Translations under genes and position numbers: made by a program
Notes under the pieces: model-generated
Database searches by the model: none
Seen by the model: only the letters and a program-made list of their open reading frames with translations
What the model was told of the DNA's origin: nothing
Shown here: piece after piece, positions 36,001-47,558 of the stretch
How positions within the stretch are numbered: the first letter of the stretch is position 1
How the letters are laid out: the number at the start of each line of letters is the position of its first letter
NCBI GenBank assembly: GCA_009103225.1
Contig: RHPI01003156.1
Span: 1,293,043 to 1,357,042, forward strand
Reading direction: 5' to 3'
Source of the DNA: Chlorokybus atmophyticus
Taxonomy: Eukaryota; Streptophyta; Chlorokybophyceae; Chlorokybales; Chlorokybaceae
DNA length: 64,000 bases

Positions 36001-39000
36001 TGGGGAGTTTTGCAACGCACTGTCTAGCAAGACGATTGATACTATTAATCCAACCACAGAGGAGGTCATTTGCCAGGTACGGGACGACACGTCCCTTGCG
36101 TTTTTGGCTATGCCCAAGGCCTGGGTGTGTGTGGCATTGCGTCATTGAGTGTGCACATGGCTGTATGCACTCTGTGCTATGCTGGTGTTGCTACCCTGCA
36201 GCTCTTAAACTCGCATGGCAATTGAAAGGATCTATGCATTGGACAGCGTAGTAAGTGCACACGCATGCACATGTACACATGCGCGCGTGCGCACGCACAC
36301 AAACATACATGAATGTGCGTGCATGCATGCGTCATGCATGATGCTACTTGCAGTGGGTCAAGTAGGACGATGTGGCATGAAGCTGTTACGTCTGTATGGT
36401 GGCAAAGTGCCAGAGTGCAGGGCAGCTACTTGGTTCCGATGCTTGCTATATTTTGACGGATGGTCATCACATGCGCAGGTACAAGCCGCTGGAGTTGAAG
36501 ATGTGGACGTAGCTGTGAAAGCCGCCAAGAAGGCCTTTGAAACGGGCGAGTGGCGGTCAATGAATGCGCGCGACCGCGGCCGTTTGATGTACAAGCTCGC
36601 AGATGGCTTGGAGGCCGCCAAAGAAGAGCTTGCAACACTGGAGTCACTAGATTCAGGTACCATTTTTCTTCTTTTTGCTTATTTGCATATTGCATCACAA
36701 CATTACATCACCACAAGCAGTACACTTGCATTACTAATATCTGAGATAGGTGCGTCTTATTCAACGCATGCACTCATTTGTTGCTTCTTACAATGCATAT
36801 GCTCAATAGGTGCTGTGTACACGCTCGCGGTGAAGACCCACATCGGCATGTCCATCGACACATTCCGCTACTTTGCGGGGCTTTGCGATAAGGTCAGCGG
36901 GCGCGTGATACCCATCAACCACGCCCGCCCCAACTACGACCTGTGCTTCACCAAGAAGGAGCCCATCGGCGTCGTCGGCCTCGTCATTCCCTGGAACTAC
37001 CCCCTCATGATGCTCGCGTGGAAAATGGCCGCTGCCCTTGCGGCTGGAAACACTGTTGTTCTCAAACCTGCAGAGGTACTAGATGTACATTGGGCATATA
37101 CATGTATGCATATGTCTGCTCACATGTTCCAGCAGTTACGTACACCCATATCTGCATCTGTATTACACATGTTTCTGCTCGCATGCACATGTGTACTGTG
37201 TTTTACAATATCCTTGTTTTCTGCGGATGTGCATACATTGATAGGTGTGTGATGTATTACATAACTTGTGTATAGCCATGTTGTAAGTATGCATGCATGC
37301 GTTTGCCTGCGTGTGTGTCTACATGCATGCAAACAAATATATGTAGGTACAACTTACTCATAAACACACACATGCGCACAGGTATGCACGCATGCATGCA
37401 TATATGTATGACCTTGTATGACATCCTTTGGTACAGCGTCTGCAGGATATGACCAAGCGTGTGTTCCAAGAAGCTAACAACCTTTGCCGCAGGTGACGCC
37501 ATTGACAGCGTTGAAGTTTGCTGAGATATCCGCGCGGGTTGGTTTTCCGAAGGGCGTGATCAACATCCTTCCCGGTTTGGGTCCGGTGGCTGGTCAGGCG
37601 CTGGCGGAGCACCCGCTGGTATCGAAGCTGGGCTTTACGGGGTCAACGAAGGTCGGGAAGATTGTAATGGAGGCCGCCGCCAAGAGCAACGCCAAGCGCG
37701 TGAGTCTGGAGCTAGGTGGCAAGTCACCGCTTATCGTGTTCGCTGACGCTGACCTTACGCGCGCCGTGCGTAATGCCCTCGGCGCCTGTTTTTTTAACAA
37801 GGTCAGGGATGCGCGAACCAACACGTTACTCACGCTTTCAAGCACGTGCATGCAAGTGTATGCATGCATACAAGCACGCCGTGTGCTGAAGCATATATGA
37901 TGCCATGCACATCGTGGTCTCTCTCGCATGCGTGCGTGCGTGCATCACACAGGCAGGCGCACACTCAACTGCAGCATGCTGTGGGACATGTTGCCATCGT
38001 TCATGGAAGTTGTTTGCATGTTTGCAGGCTTGTTGTATGGTGGAACGCTTGGGCTCTGATGCATGGTGTACTGCATGCACAGTGGCAGCATCCTTGTGAA
38101 GATTGTGACGATTTGTGTTTGCAGGGCGAGAACTGCATAGCAGCCGGGCGCATATTTGTTGAGGATAGCATACATGACGAGTTCGTGCGATTGGTTGTTG
38201 AAGAAACGAAGAAAATAACCATTGGGGACCCTCTGGACAGGTCAGTTGTTGCTGCTGGCTTAATGGTTTGCTTTAACTGTGTGGAGTATTGTATAGGATA
38301 AGTGACCCGACACTGCACACACAAGCTGCGTCATTGCAGGAGCGTGTCACATGGCCCTCAGAACCACAAAGCCCACCTGGACAAGCTCGTGGCGTACATC
38401 CAGAAGGGCGTGGAGGAGGGCGCAACCCTTGCCTATGGCGGGAAGCGCGTTGACCGAAAGGGCTACTTCTTGCAACCGACCGTTTTTACCAACGTCAAAG
38501 ATGACGTCTTCATCGCAAAGGAAGAAAGGTGTGCCCAATCTCATGCCTGCCTTTGTGAGTTGACTGCACATCTTGTTTCCTAGCGACTAGCACTATGTCA
38601 ACACACATGCGCACATCGCATGGGGCTGTGCGTGTCTGCGTATGTGCGCAGGCACCTGTGTGCATGTGTGTGTAAAAGTGCACACATGTGTTTGTCCATG
38701 CACGCCTACTTGCACGCATGCCCAGGCATGCACATGCGCGCGCTGGCACACATGTATGCACATACACATGCAAACACACGCGCATATGTCTACTCGCTTC
38801 ATGCGCACGAGCTTGCACAAGCACACTGAATCCTCATTCACTCTGGCAGTTTTGGTCCCATCATGATTATCTCCACATTCGATGGGAGTGTCGACACGGT
38901 GCTGCGGCGAGCCAACAACACCGACTACGGGCTTTCGTCCGGCGTGTTCACGCGCGACATCAACAAGGCGCTCCGTGTAGTGGACGGCCTTCAAGCAGGC

Positions 39001-39144
39001 ACTTGCTACATAAACACGTACAACAAGACTGATGTCGCCTCGCCGTTTGGCGGCTTTAAACAGAGCGGCTTCGGCAAAGACTTGGGCGAAGAAGCGCTCA
39101 ATGAATACCTGCAAACAAAAGCCGTTACCATTGAGTACTCATAG
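33066..39144 (+). CDS. ALDH1L: 10-formyltetrahydrofolate dehydrogenase, ALDH1L type (three fused domains)
   Basis: Converts 10-formyl-THF and NADP to THF, CO2 and NADPH. Thirteen exons: 33066-33242, 33871-33981, 34058-34316, 34621-34823, 35044-35211, 35452-35697, 35855-36076, 36479-36656, 36810-37075, 37493-37801, 38125-38240, 38340-38528 and 38850-39144, giving 912 residues with all phases consistent. Domains: N-terminal formyltransferase/hydrolase (about 1-310) with [11 protein letters not shown] (His114) and [10 protein letters not shown] (Asp150); acyl-carrier-like domain with [13 protein letters not shown] (Ser366, the phosphopantetheine site); C-terminal aldehyde dehydrogenase (about 410-912) with [16 protein letters not shown] (general base Glu) and GENCIAAGR (Cys717). 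All catalytic residues are present. No obvious leader, so probably cytosolic. The assembly gap lies in intron 1; the flanking exons join as in animal homologues, so no coding sequence appears lost. Introns 3, 7, 9, 10 and 12 are full of alternating purine-pyrimidine DNA. Confidence 0.96.
33494..33659. other. Assembly gap flanked by G homopolymers
   Basis: A G run (from about 33499 to 33521) enters a stretch of N (33522-33653) and leaves in another G run. The gap lies in intron 1 of the formyl-THF dehydrogenase gene. The true sequence is probably a longer G-rich repeat that sequencing could not cross. Confidence 0.9.
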
Positions 39145-39556
39145 GTACTCATTCAACAATCATTGCAGCCATTTGCAGCCACTTCACTTGTCGGTTGTTA
39201 GCCATTTGCAACATTGTTAACAAGTAACAATTATTGAACCATCAGCATAGATTTTGTTGGGTTGCTCAAGTCAGTAGTTTGCAGAGTGTGTGGGCTTTAT
39301 TTTCATGCTGTATAGTTTAAGCAGCTTTGCGCAGGGTGTGTTACATAGCACATTTGCTGTCTTACAAAACGCCTCTTGTTGAGTGTTGTTTACTAGCTGG
39401 CAATGCCACGTAAGATCAGAAGGGAGTGCTAGTGCATATGCTACGCGCTGATGAACAAAAGTAAAGCTGCTTCTTTACATAACTTAACCTCATCATTCTT
39501 TGCTCAAGTAACTGCGTGTCAACTTCAATTGTTGTACATGTTATGGTTTGCACGGG
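39145..39556. other. Convergent 3' intergenic region
   Basis: Lies between the ends of the formyl-THF dehydrogenase (+) and coiled-coil (-) genes. It contains the word gagtgctagtgcatatgct (about 39424), repeated near 44876. No gene is seen. Confidence 0.5.
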
Positions 39557-41193
39557 TCACAAGGATCCAAATGCACCCCTGCGTGCCGCTGTGACTATAT
39601 CCGAGTCCCAATGCTCGTCTCCGCCCAACTTCTGCGTCATTTTGTCCAACGTTTCCTGTTGGGAAGGCATGTGAAGCCATGTCTGTATGTATGCATATGC
39701 GTGAGTGTGCATGTGCGTGCGTGCATGTGCATGTGCGTGCGCGCATGTGCATGTGCGTGTGCGCGTGCCTGCATGCGTGCCTGCATGTGGGGGCGCAGGT
39801 GGGTGTGGGGTTGTGCGGGTGAATTTGTGTGTACTGCACATGATGGATGATGCGTGTGTCGTGAGCGTGGCTGTGCTGATATGCTTCAGCTGACAAGGGC
39901 TCAGTGAATCGTTCACATCATCAGTAGTGCTGCTGCTTGTTTATGAGATCCTTAACCTCGCAATACCTTCAACATGTCCGAGAACTCCTCCGCCATGTCC
40001 TCCATCTTCGACTTCATTTCCGACACCTAACATTTGCAACAAACAACAACACGTTTGTCGTATCCGAATGTGTCATCGCCGTTGCGTACTTTGTCATGCC
40101 CTCAACCATTGTCATGCCAATGCTAATCAAACAGTGCGTTCAAGGCGCTCGCATGCGGTCATGCACAGATCTCGATATCACTCTCAACATTGAATGTTGC
40201 AATGTTGCAATGCACTTACTGCACGCTCGTGTGCAGACTCTGCTGCCAGCTTCTCCTTCTTCAACTGCGCAATCGCAGAACTCTTCTGCGCTGTGAGACA
40301 AAGGATGTCAGTTCAGCAACAAAAGTATAACAGTACTCAGAGTGGCAACAACATCTTCAATAGCACCAACAACAACATCAGCAAACACACTATGATGAGC
40401 GCACCGGACTCGGCCACCAGAGTAGTACAACGCGCCTCCAGATCAGTAATTTTCCCTGTCAAGCCCGCCTGCACCGACTGCGCTTGCCGCCTCATACTCG
40501 CACTGCCGTCGCAAATTGTTATTGTTCTTACTTTGATGACAACAACAACAACCACAAGAACAACAACGACACCACACCCACAACAGTCACAACTACTCAC
40601 ACAATGTCATCTGCGTTTTTTTTCTGGTCTGTTATGTTCTTCTCCTGCAGCTCTATCTGCTCCCTCAGCCGCCTCTCTGAAGCCCTGCCCAGCAACATCT
40701 CCCTCTCCCTCTCCCCTGCCAACTATACGAGTTGAAAATTACGGAAGATAGCGCAGTGGCTTTGTCCGCGCTCACAACAATAACAACAACAACAACAACA
40801 ACAACAATACACGCAACACACACCTAGTTGCCATTTGAGCGTGGTGATGTCGGTTTCTGCCCTTTGCAGCTGAGCTTTGTATGCGGCGATCACAACCTCA
40901 GGATCAGCTGCACGCACAGAGAGGATCATTGGTACAAAGTCGACCTTTGAGTGGTTGTGGTTGTGGTTGTGGTTGTGGTTGAGGCGCACGCACGCGCACA
41001 CGCAGTCAAAAGAGTGTATGTTGAGCAGGTGTTCTTTCACGAGTTCAGCAAACTTTGATCTTGGATGATTGATCTGCTGCACACCTCTCTCTGACGTATG
41101 TGTAGTATTGCTGATGATAAACTCACGCTTTTTCTGTGCTGTTTTGGGCCTCTTTGAGCTCGCTGTCGCCGGCCTCGGCCTCGTGCTGGCCAT
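39557..41193 (-). CDS. Small coiled-coil protein, similar to CCDC153/dynein regulatory complex subunit 12
   Basis: Exons on the minus strand: 41193-41127, 40907-40824, 40715-40601, 40502-40405, 40290-40220, 40026-39967 and 39655-39557, giving 197 residues with all phases consistent. After a basic N-terminus (ATASSKRPKTAQKK) nearly the whole protein is charged heptad coiled coil: IAAYKAQLQRAETDITTL, SERRLREQIELQEK, GKITDLEARCTTLVAES and QLKKEKLAAESAHERA. It ends in EFSDMLKETLDKMTQKLG. From memory, the terminal FxxMLKETLDKM motif and the size of about 200 residues match CCDC153/DRC12, an axonemal nexin-dynein regulatory complex protein. Coiled coils give misleading similarity, so the family call is moderate although the gene model is good. 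Divergent from eL19. Confidence 0.7.
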
Positions 41194-41325
41194 ACCCACA
41201 TCACAACTAAAAGGCAGACTCGACAACACCCTTAATGACAAAAATTTCAAACACCACACAACATCAGAAAGCCGTGAGCTGAGTTGGTGCGTAAACAGGC
41301 AACAACAACAACAACAACAACAACA
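40769..41325. repeat. Cluster of CAA and GTGGTT microsatellites
   Basis: CAA/ACA repeats at about 40774-40808, a six-base gtggtt repeat at 40953-40981 and a further CAA tract at 41301-41325. All lie in introns of the coiled-coil gene or upstream of it. Confidence 0.85.
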
Positions 41326-41708
41326 GCATCACATGTTTGCGACACGTGAGTTGAACCCAGTTCCAGCCTCCAGCAAGCAATACACTCGCCGCGATCCGGA
41401 TCATGCCTGACTGTCACGATCGCGCCACACAATTGCCACGCGTAAGGATCGCCACGGCCAAGTTAGTTGCAGCGCTGTTGCTCAGCCGCTGCCTGCTGCA
41501 GTGGCAAGCGCGGCGTTGCAGATAGCGTTGTAGGACGCGTCAAACCCTACCTCGAGGTGGCGGCGGCAGCAGCCATAGCCGCAGCGGCAGTGCTGTGGTA
41601 GCCCTCTTTGCGCCTGGTTGTTGCCGGCGCCGGTGGCGGCGGCGGCGGCGGGTGCGGTGGGTTGGTGAGGAAGGAGGTTTAGGGAGGGTTGGACGGAGTT
41701 TGGACAAG

Positions 41709-43040
41709 ATGGTGTCCCTCCGCCTGCAGAAGCGCCTGGCGGCGTCGGTGCTGAAGTGCGGCAAGCGCAAGGTCTGGCTTGACCCTAATGAAGTCAACGA
41801 GATCTCCATGGCCAACTCCCGTAAGTGTGACGTCATTCTCTCTTATGTTGGTTTTGGCTGTGGGGCTGCGCAGGTGTGTCGTCTATGACGCACAGTTCCT
41901 GCGCTTGCTGCCGATCTCCATAAAACGTTGCCCGCAGAGGCTAGCAACTCTGCAGTTGGCAGTACTTGTCATCATGGTGGGCTGCAGCCAGGCGTCTGCA
42001 CCTCTGTAGCGAGTATCAGCTTGCTCATTGCTGCTGGTCCAGCAGCGAGCAGCAAGTCTGCTCAGCTTGACGTGGTTTCGGACTTAATTGAAGTGCGGAA
42101 CACATAGGTTGACTGTGTTGATCCGCAGTTGCATGCCAGCACTGGTTGTGGCTTGTGGCGGCATACCGCAGCTGTGACGACCTCCTGGCTGTTGCACTGC
42201 ATTTTGCTTTGTGCATATAGCTGTCAAAGCTTTGTGCATCCATTCACTAATACTCTTGCCATGGCAGGGCAAAACATCCGGAAGTTGATCAAGGACGGTT
42301 TCGTCATTCGCAAGCCCCAGAAGATTCACTCGCGCGCTCGCACCCGCCGTCTGCATGAGGCGAAGGCCAAGGGCCGTCACACTGGCCGCGGTACGGTACA
42401 CTCCAACATTGCACAATACTGCATATGTTGTATAATCTGCAGTGTTTCTCGTTTGTGTAGGATTTGGTTGCTTTAACTGTGGCTAGACACTGATGCTCTT
42501 TGCCCTGCAGGTAAGCGCAGGGGTACGCGGGAAGCGCGTCTGCCCACAAAGATCTTGTGGCTGCGAAGGCTTCGCGTGTTGCGCCGATTGCTTAGGAAAT
42601 ACCGTGACGCCAAGAAGATTGACAAGCACATGTACCACAACTTCTACATGCAAGTGAAGGGTAACGTGTTCAAGAACAAGCGTGTGCTCATGGAGACCAT
42701 CCACAAGGCCAAGGCCGAGAAGGTCCGCGAGAAGACCATTTCCGACCAGTTCGAGGCACGCCGCGCAAAGAACAAGGCTTCGCGTACTCGTAAGATTGCA
42801 CGCCGTGAGGAGCGACTTGCGGTAAGTCAATTGCGATAGTGGAGCGTGCGTGCTCATAAGACTGCTTACGTTGCCACATTCTGATGTCATTCTCCATGTG
42901 CAGGGCATTGCTGCTGATGTTGCCATGGATGCTCCCACCGGTCAAACAGGGTAAGCTAGCGCAATTTGCTCTTGTCCAAAGCCATTTCAGGCGCTTGTGC
43001 TTTGTGCTGAGTTCTATGTTTCTGTTGCAGGAAGAAGTAA
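41709..43040 (+). CDS. RPL19: 60S ribosomal protein eL19 (RPL19)
   Basis: Structural protein of the large ribosomal subunit. The model is join(41709-41820, 42268-42390, 42511-42821, 42904-42950, 43031-43040), 200 residues, with all phases consistent. It starts [20 protein letters not shown] and continues [52 protein letters not shown] and [20 protein letters not shown], with a long basic helical tail. These are diagnostic of eL19. The last exon carries only ten coding bases (G-AAG-AAG-TAA). Confidence 0.97.
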
Positions 43041-45394
43041 ACACAATTAGTGCCGTAATCTTAGACTGGTGGGTTTGGTACCAAGCCTGACCGCAGGAAT
43101 TAGCTGTACCGTGTTTTGCCCTGACCAATGTCAGACCCTGTATGAAACTACATGAGCACGGGTTGCATGCCTTGGCCTCTCTGGTGTCTGGTTTGCACCG
43201 CGTTGCCTGATCGTTCAAATTGTTCGTGTCAATGCCAGCTCCAGGTTTGTGACATCTCTGTGGGTGCATCTGCAGTCTGCTGCGTGTCCATTATCACCTG
43301 TAATTGAGCCATTGCAACCAGGGTCATACAGGTGTACTTGGCATTTTATGTACACATATTGGATGCCAGCATCAGGTATTATCATGGTTGGCGGGACCAG
43401 TCCTTGATTGAGGGGATTGTGTGCGCTATCTCTTACAACCACTATTGTACATATGCTTGGGTTGTACCGCATTTGCACATAGATACACAGCCCCATAGCT
43501 AGACCACGTGATCTCCGACTACTGACGCAGATGCGGCGCTTGCTTGGTGCGACATGATATCTGTGTGTAGGGTTGTATGTTGGTGGTGTCTGGTTGGCCA
43601 TGGTGGTCGTTAGGCATGGTGGCAGCACTAGACAATGAACACTTGTGTCTCGTTGATATTACAGGTTGTCGTATATTAGCAGCTTGTGCCTTGTGCCCTG
43701 TGCTGTTTACTTGCTGCATGCTGCGTGCTTGTTGTGGCTATGTTATGCTTGTAATCTTTCATTGCTATACACTATACTTGTAAGGACACCATAGTTGTAG
43801 CACTTGATATTTCTTACGACGCTCTTTTGAATCTATGCGCAGTGCCGCGCATAAGGCGTTGGGTGATTATCTCATAGCGTGCAAGAAGCATGTTACTGCA
43901 TCGGTAAAGAGCCTGTTGATTTCATGCCAATTCTTGGACAAGATACACAGATGCGAAAAGATTCCTTAATCGCGAAGTCAAGCCGCGGCTGATGCCTACT
44001 GTTGGAACCACTATCATGAATTGCAGCACTCAATTAGGCAGGGAAGCACATGCCTCGAAGTTGGCAAAGTGCTGTAAGCACAGCAAGTATGCACATACAA
44101 ACTCAGTTTCATTCTTCATTCTTCATGTGGCCGAGAGGCGTTTCGTACTTAGGGGACCTCATTCTACAAATACACCAACATCGCGCCCCGCATGGTTCAG
44201 CATAGAGGATTGTATGCCATCCGCATGTCGGGCTAAGATTAACAACTTCGATGCCCGTAATTAGATTAAGATTAACGACTGCCCACCAACTCACTACGCT
44301 GAGGCGATTCACTCTGCCTAGCGCGACATCATACATGTCTGCTGCTGCATTATGTTCATGTACCTGCCGACTGCAGGGCTAATCGTGGCCACTTGTGTGC
44401 GCCTTGTGTTGCTTGAGCCATTGCACGACACATAGCAGCACTTATGGTAGAGAGTAGGTGGCTCCGGGTGTATTATGAACTACCTTTGCTTGTGATGTCC
44501 GCTTCGCTGGCCCTGCTGTGCATCTTCGCATGTCCACGCACGTTTGCATAATCTACTGCGATCCATACCATATTCAACTCTCCATGACAGTGTCTAATAG
44601 CTAGCATTGCTCTGAATCCGGGATGCAAGTCTTCGCGTGCATTCAATTTGGTTGCTCTTGGTGTGCTACTATGTTTGCACACGGGCACACTTGCACTCCA
44701 TAGCTTGACGTATGCAGCGAATTGTGCATCATCGGGCTCGAAGCGTGGCGCATGTTGAGAGAGCAACTACGAGCGTGTCTGCAGTTTAGGGTTGGCTACC
44801 ACCACGGCCTGTCCCTACGACTACCCAGTCGGACGTTGCGATGCTCTTGGCGCGAGTGGACATGAGGTCACAAGAGAGTGCTAGTGCATATGCTTACATG
44901 CATGGGTGGTTGCCGCGTGTTGGTATTTGGTAGTTGCCTTGTGTTGATGTGTAGCGCTATGGTTCTACATTGGGGCCTTGTGAACTGGCATCACAATATG
45001 GATGATAATAACTACGAACAAAGTCAAACATTGCAACTTCAATGATCACATTGATGCACGGTGTCGTGCTAAACACTCTTCTCATCAACACACACTACTA
45101 GCACGCAACCTGTTCCAACGCACCCACTCACCAATATCAACTTGGCTGGTTATGACAACCGTAAGCGGCATATTATGCTGTGAAGGAGCATATAACATAT
45201 ATACAACTACACATAGCTACAGTCCAGTACAACATGAGTGCTGTCCATTTTAAATGTGCCCAAGCTTTCAATCAAAAAGGGAAACCAGCTGAGTGCAGCA
45301 TCAGGTTCCCCACTTTTGGCGGGTGATTGGTGTGGCGGAAGTGGAGCCAGCCATTAGATTTAATGAAGGCGTGGCGCGTCACAAACTATGCAGA
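43041..45394. other. Long intergenic region between eL19 and the RING gene
   Basis: No supported gene. A minus-strand open frame at 44766-44473 (HAPRFEPDDAQFAAYVKLWS, then NMVWIAVDYANVR) reads like a decayed protein exon but belongs to no family I recognise. The rest is unique DNA without obvious elements. Confidence 0.4.
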
Positions 45395-47056
45395 TCACAA
45401 GCTGCCGCCCATAAAGTAGTTGGCGAGAAGCACAGCGCCGAACAGAGCCAGCGGACACTGCATCAGAGGGGCGTGTGCATGTCAGTCAACATATGCACAC
45501 ATGATCACATAATAATCATTTCGTCCATGCGCAAAATCCCAGGCAGCAACACTGCATGTAACGAACATAATCAAGTAAGAAACACCTCTCTCGCTTACAC
45601 ATAATAGCAGGGTGAGGGGCGTCTGAGCGTCGCGCAGCAGCTCCCCGACAAAATGCGTCTGCAGCAGACCGAACAGCAGCATCGACCACACCACCACGTG
45701 CGTCACCACTTCCAAGCTATCCACCTGCACCACACGCGCATACACAACACAATGATGATGCCGAGATTGTACTGGACACAGAATCAAACAATACTGCAAG
45801 CACACACGCGCATGTGCAGCACCAGGCACACACTTGTGCGTACACACGCGCGAGCGCGCGCAAGTACACACACATCCAACTCGCCTCATTGGCTGCCTTC
45901 TGAGGTGGTTTGGAGGTGTTCGTGTCAGCAAAGGCGCAATCGTATGAGAGATGGTCCTGCAGGTCCATCCGCAAAACTTGCGCGCACTTCTCGCCGCCAG
46001 CTGGACACGCCACGCTGGCGTAGTCGCAAAGCTGCGAGCGAGAGCACTTAGACGCACCACATGAACACAACGCAATCGCGTGGACACTGACTACCGGTGC
46101 GTGTTCATATCTCGATCATGCGTACCCGTTCGTGCGAGTGGCGCCGACCCCATCGAAGCACTTCTGGACAACTCTCCTCGTCCACATCCCACCTGAAAAT
46201 AGGAAACTTTGACTTAACTCTGTACGTGCACATTGACATGCATCCCGCTCCATGCTGTCACTAAACACTAAACACACTGGTGCACGCACGCACGCACGCA
46301 CGCACAACTCACCCCGTGTCCGTTAGAACGCAAGCGTGCGTGCAGTGAACGAGCAGTCCATCGACGCGCGCCTGCAAATCTGGCTGCAAAGCAGAAACGC
46401 AAACACATTCTTTCAACCACCAACACCAACACCGATAATGACAACAACAACGACAACTTGCTGTTGTCGTACGACAACAACAACAGCAACAGCACAACCA
46501 AGCGCGGCGAGAGGCGCCATGTTACAGTGTCATGTGTTTGTTACCATCCGGAGCATTTTGTCGGGTGGCAGAAGTGGTCGTCGGTCCAACGGGCATCTCC
46601 CCGTGGCAACGTACTCCTTTTCTGCGCAGGCGCCGCAGAAGACGTGACCGCACCTGTGTTGGGAATGGGAAACCATTGCATGCTGTGCAGGGAACAGATG
46701 GTGCTTTGTGTTGTGATCGACATGTGAGTAACGCGTGCGCAACACGTGTCGTAGAATGGAAACCACTTGCGTTCAGCAAGAGTCAGGCACGCTAACGTCT
46801 GGTAAAGAATTATGCAAACCATTGTGAACAGTGTGTATACTATACCCTTGGGCGCTGTGTGCATTGTCTGTGACAGTGCGCGCGCGCGTCACTGTGTTTG
46901 TGTGTGTGGGTGTGTGTTTGTGTGTGGGTGGGTGGGGAGGAGGTGCGTGTGCTGACAACAGTCTCTGCTAGCTGTCAACTCAAGCCTGCCTTTGAGCACA
47001 ACAAGTCACACCATAAGTCGGGCATCGAGGGACAATGTGTGCAGTTGATTGTAGCT

Positions 47057-47092
<36 letters not shown>

Positions 47093-47343
47093 TCCAACGA
47101 CCATCAAAGCAGACATGACCAAGATAATGACGCGACACGAGCTGAAGTGGATGCCCCCCATTGTACGTACGTAACAAGCAATGGTATGTACAAACACCTG
47201 GGGCTCACCTACCTTGCCTGGAGCGGTCGTCGCAGCAGGCGGAAGCAGGCGGAGCACAGCAGCGACGGGTCCGGCCTGTCCACGAACACGTTGACGGAGT
47301 CTTCGCCCGCCACCTCAACGTGACGCCGCTTCCCATCCGCCAT
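45395..47343 (-). CDS. RING/TRAF-type zinc-finger protein with C-terminal membrane segments
   Basis: A probable E3 ubiquitin ligase. Exons on the minus strand: 47343-47213, 46653-46545, 46383-46313, 46192-46126, 46031-45870, 45724-45599 and 45457-45395, giving 242 residues. The RING spans about residues 30-70: LLCSACFRLLRRPLQ, CGHVFCGAC and GRCPLDRRPL. It has the last-position Asp (CPLD) common in TRAF-like RINGs. A TRAF-type zinc-finger part follows (LCDYASVACPAGGEKCAQVL, then RMDLQDHLSYDC). The C-terminus is hydrophobic in two stretches (VVVWSMLLFGLLQ and CPLALFGAVLLANYFMGG), so it is probably membrane-anchored. Phases agree. The donor at 45870 is one of three overlapping GTs, chosen because it keeps the frame. 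Divergent from PUM3, with 215 bp between start codons. Confidence 0.82.
47059..47087. repeat. CA dinucleotide microsatellite
   Basis: A CA tract of about 29 bp in intron 1 of the RING gene. Confidence 0.9.
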
Positions 47344-47457
47344 CTCAACCACCCCACCCCAGCCTAGCCTTTTCCCTGGGCTGGCCTGGGCTGGCCTGGC
47401 CTGGCTGCACGTTTAAAGACACCAAACGCTCTCTCTAGCAACTTAAATCGTGGCCGT

Positions 47458-47488
47458 TCAGCGCCTTAACAGGCTGTTAAGGCGCTGA
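47458..47488. promoter_or_regulatory. Palindrome in a divergent promoter
   Basis: The left arm tcagcgccttaacag, one central G and the right arm ctgttaaggcgctga form 15-bp perfect inverted arms. It lies between the start codons of the RING (-) and PUM3 (+) genes, centred at 47473. It could be a dimeric regulator site or a cruciform. No known factor is assigned. Confidence 0.6.
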
Positions 47489-47558
47489 GCGAGTCTGATT
47501 CAGGTTGTCAGGCACGTTAGGCTCTTTGAGAAGTGACAGCTTAACGGGTTGGAGCAGC

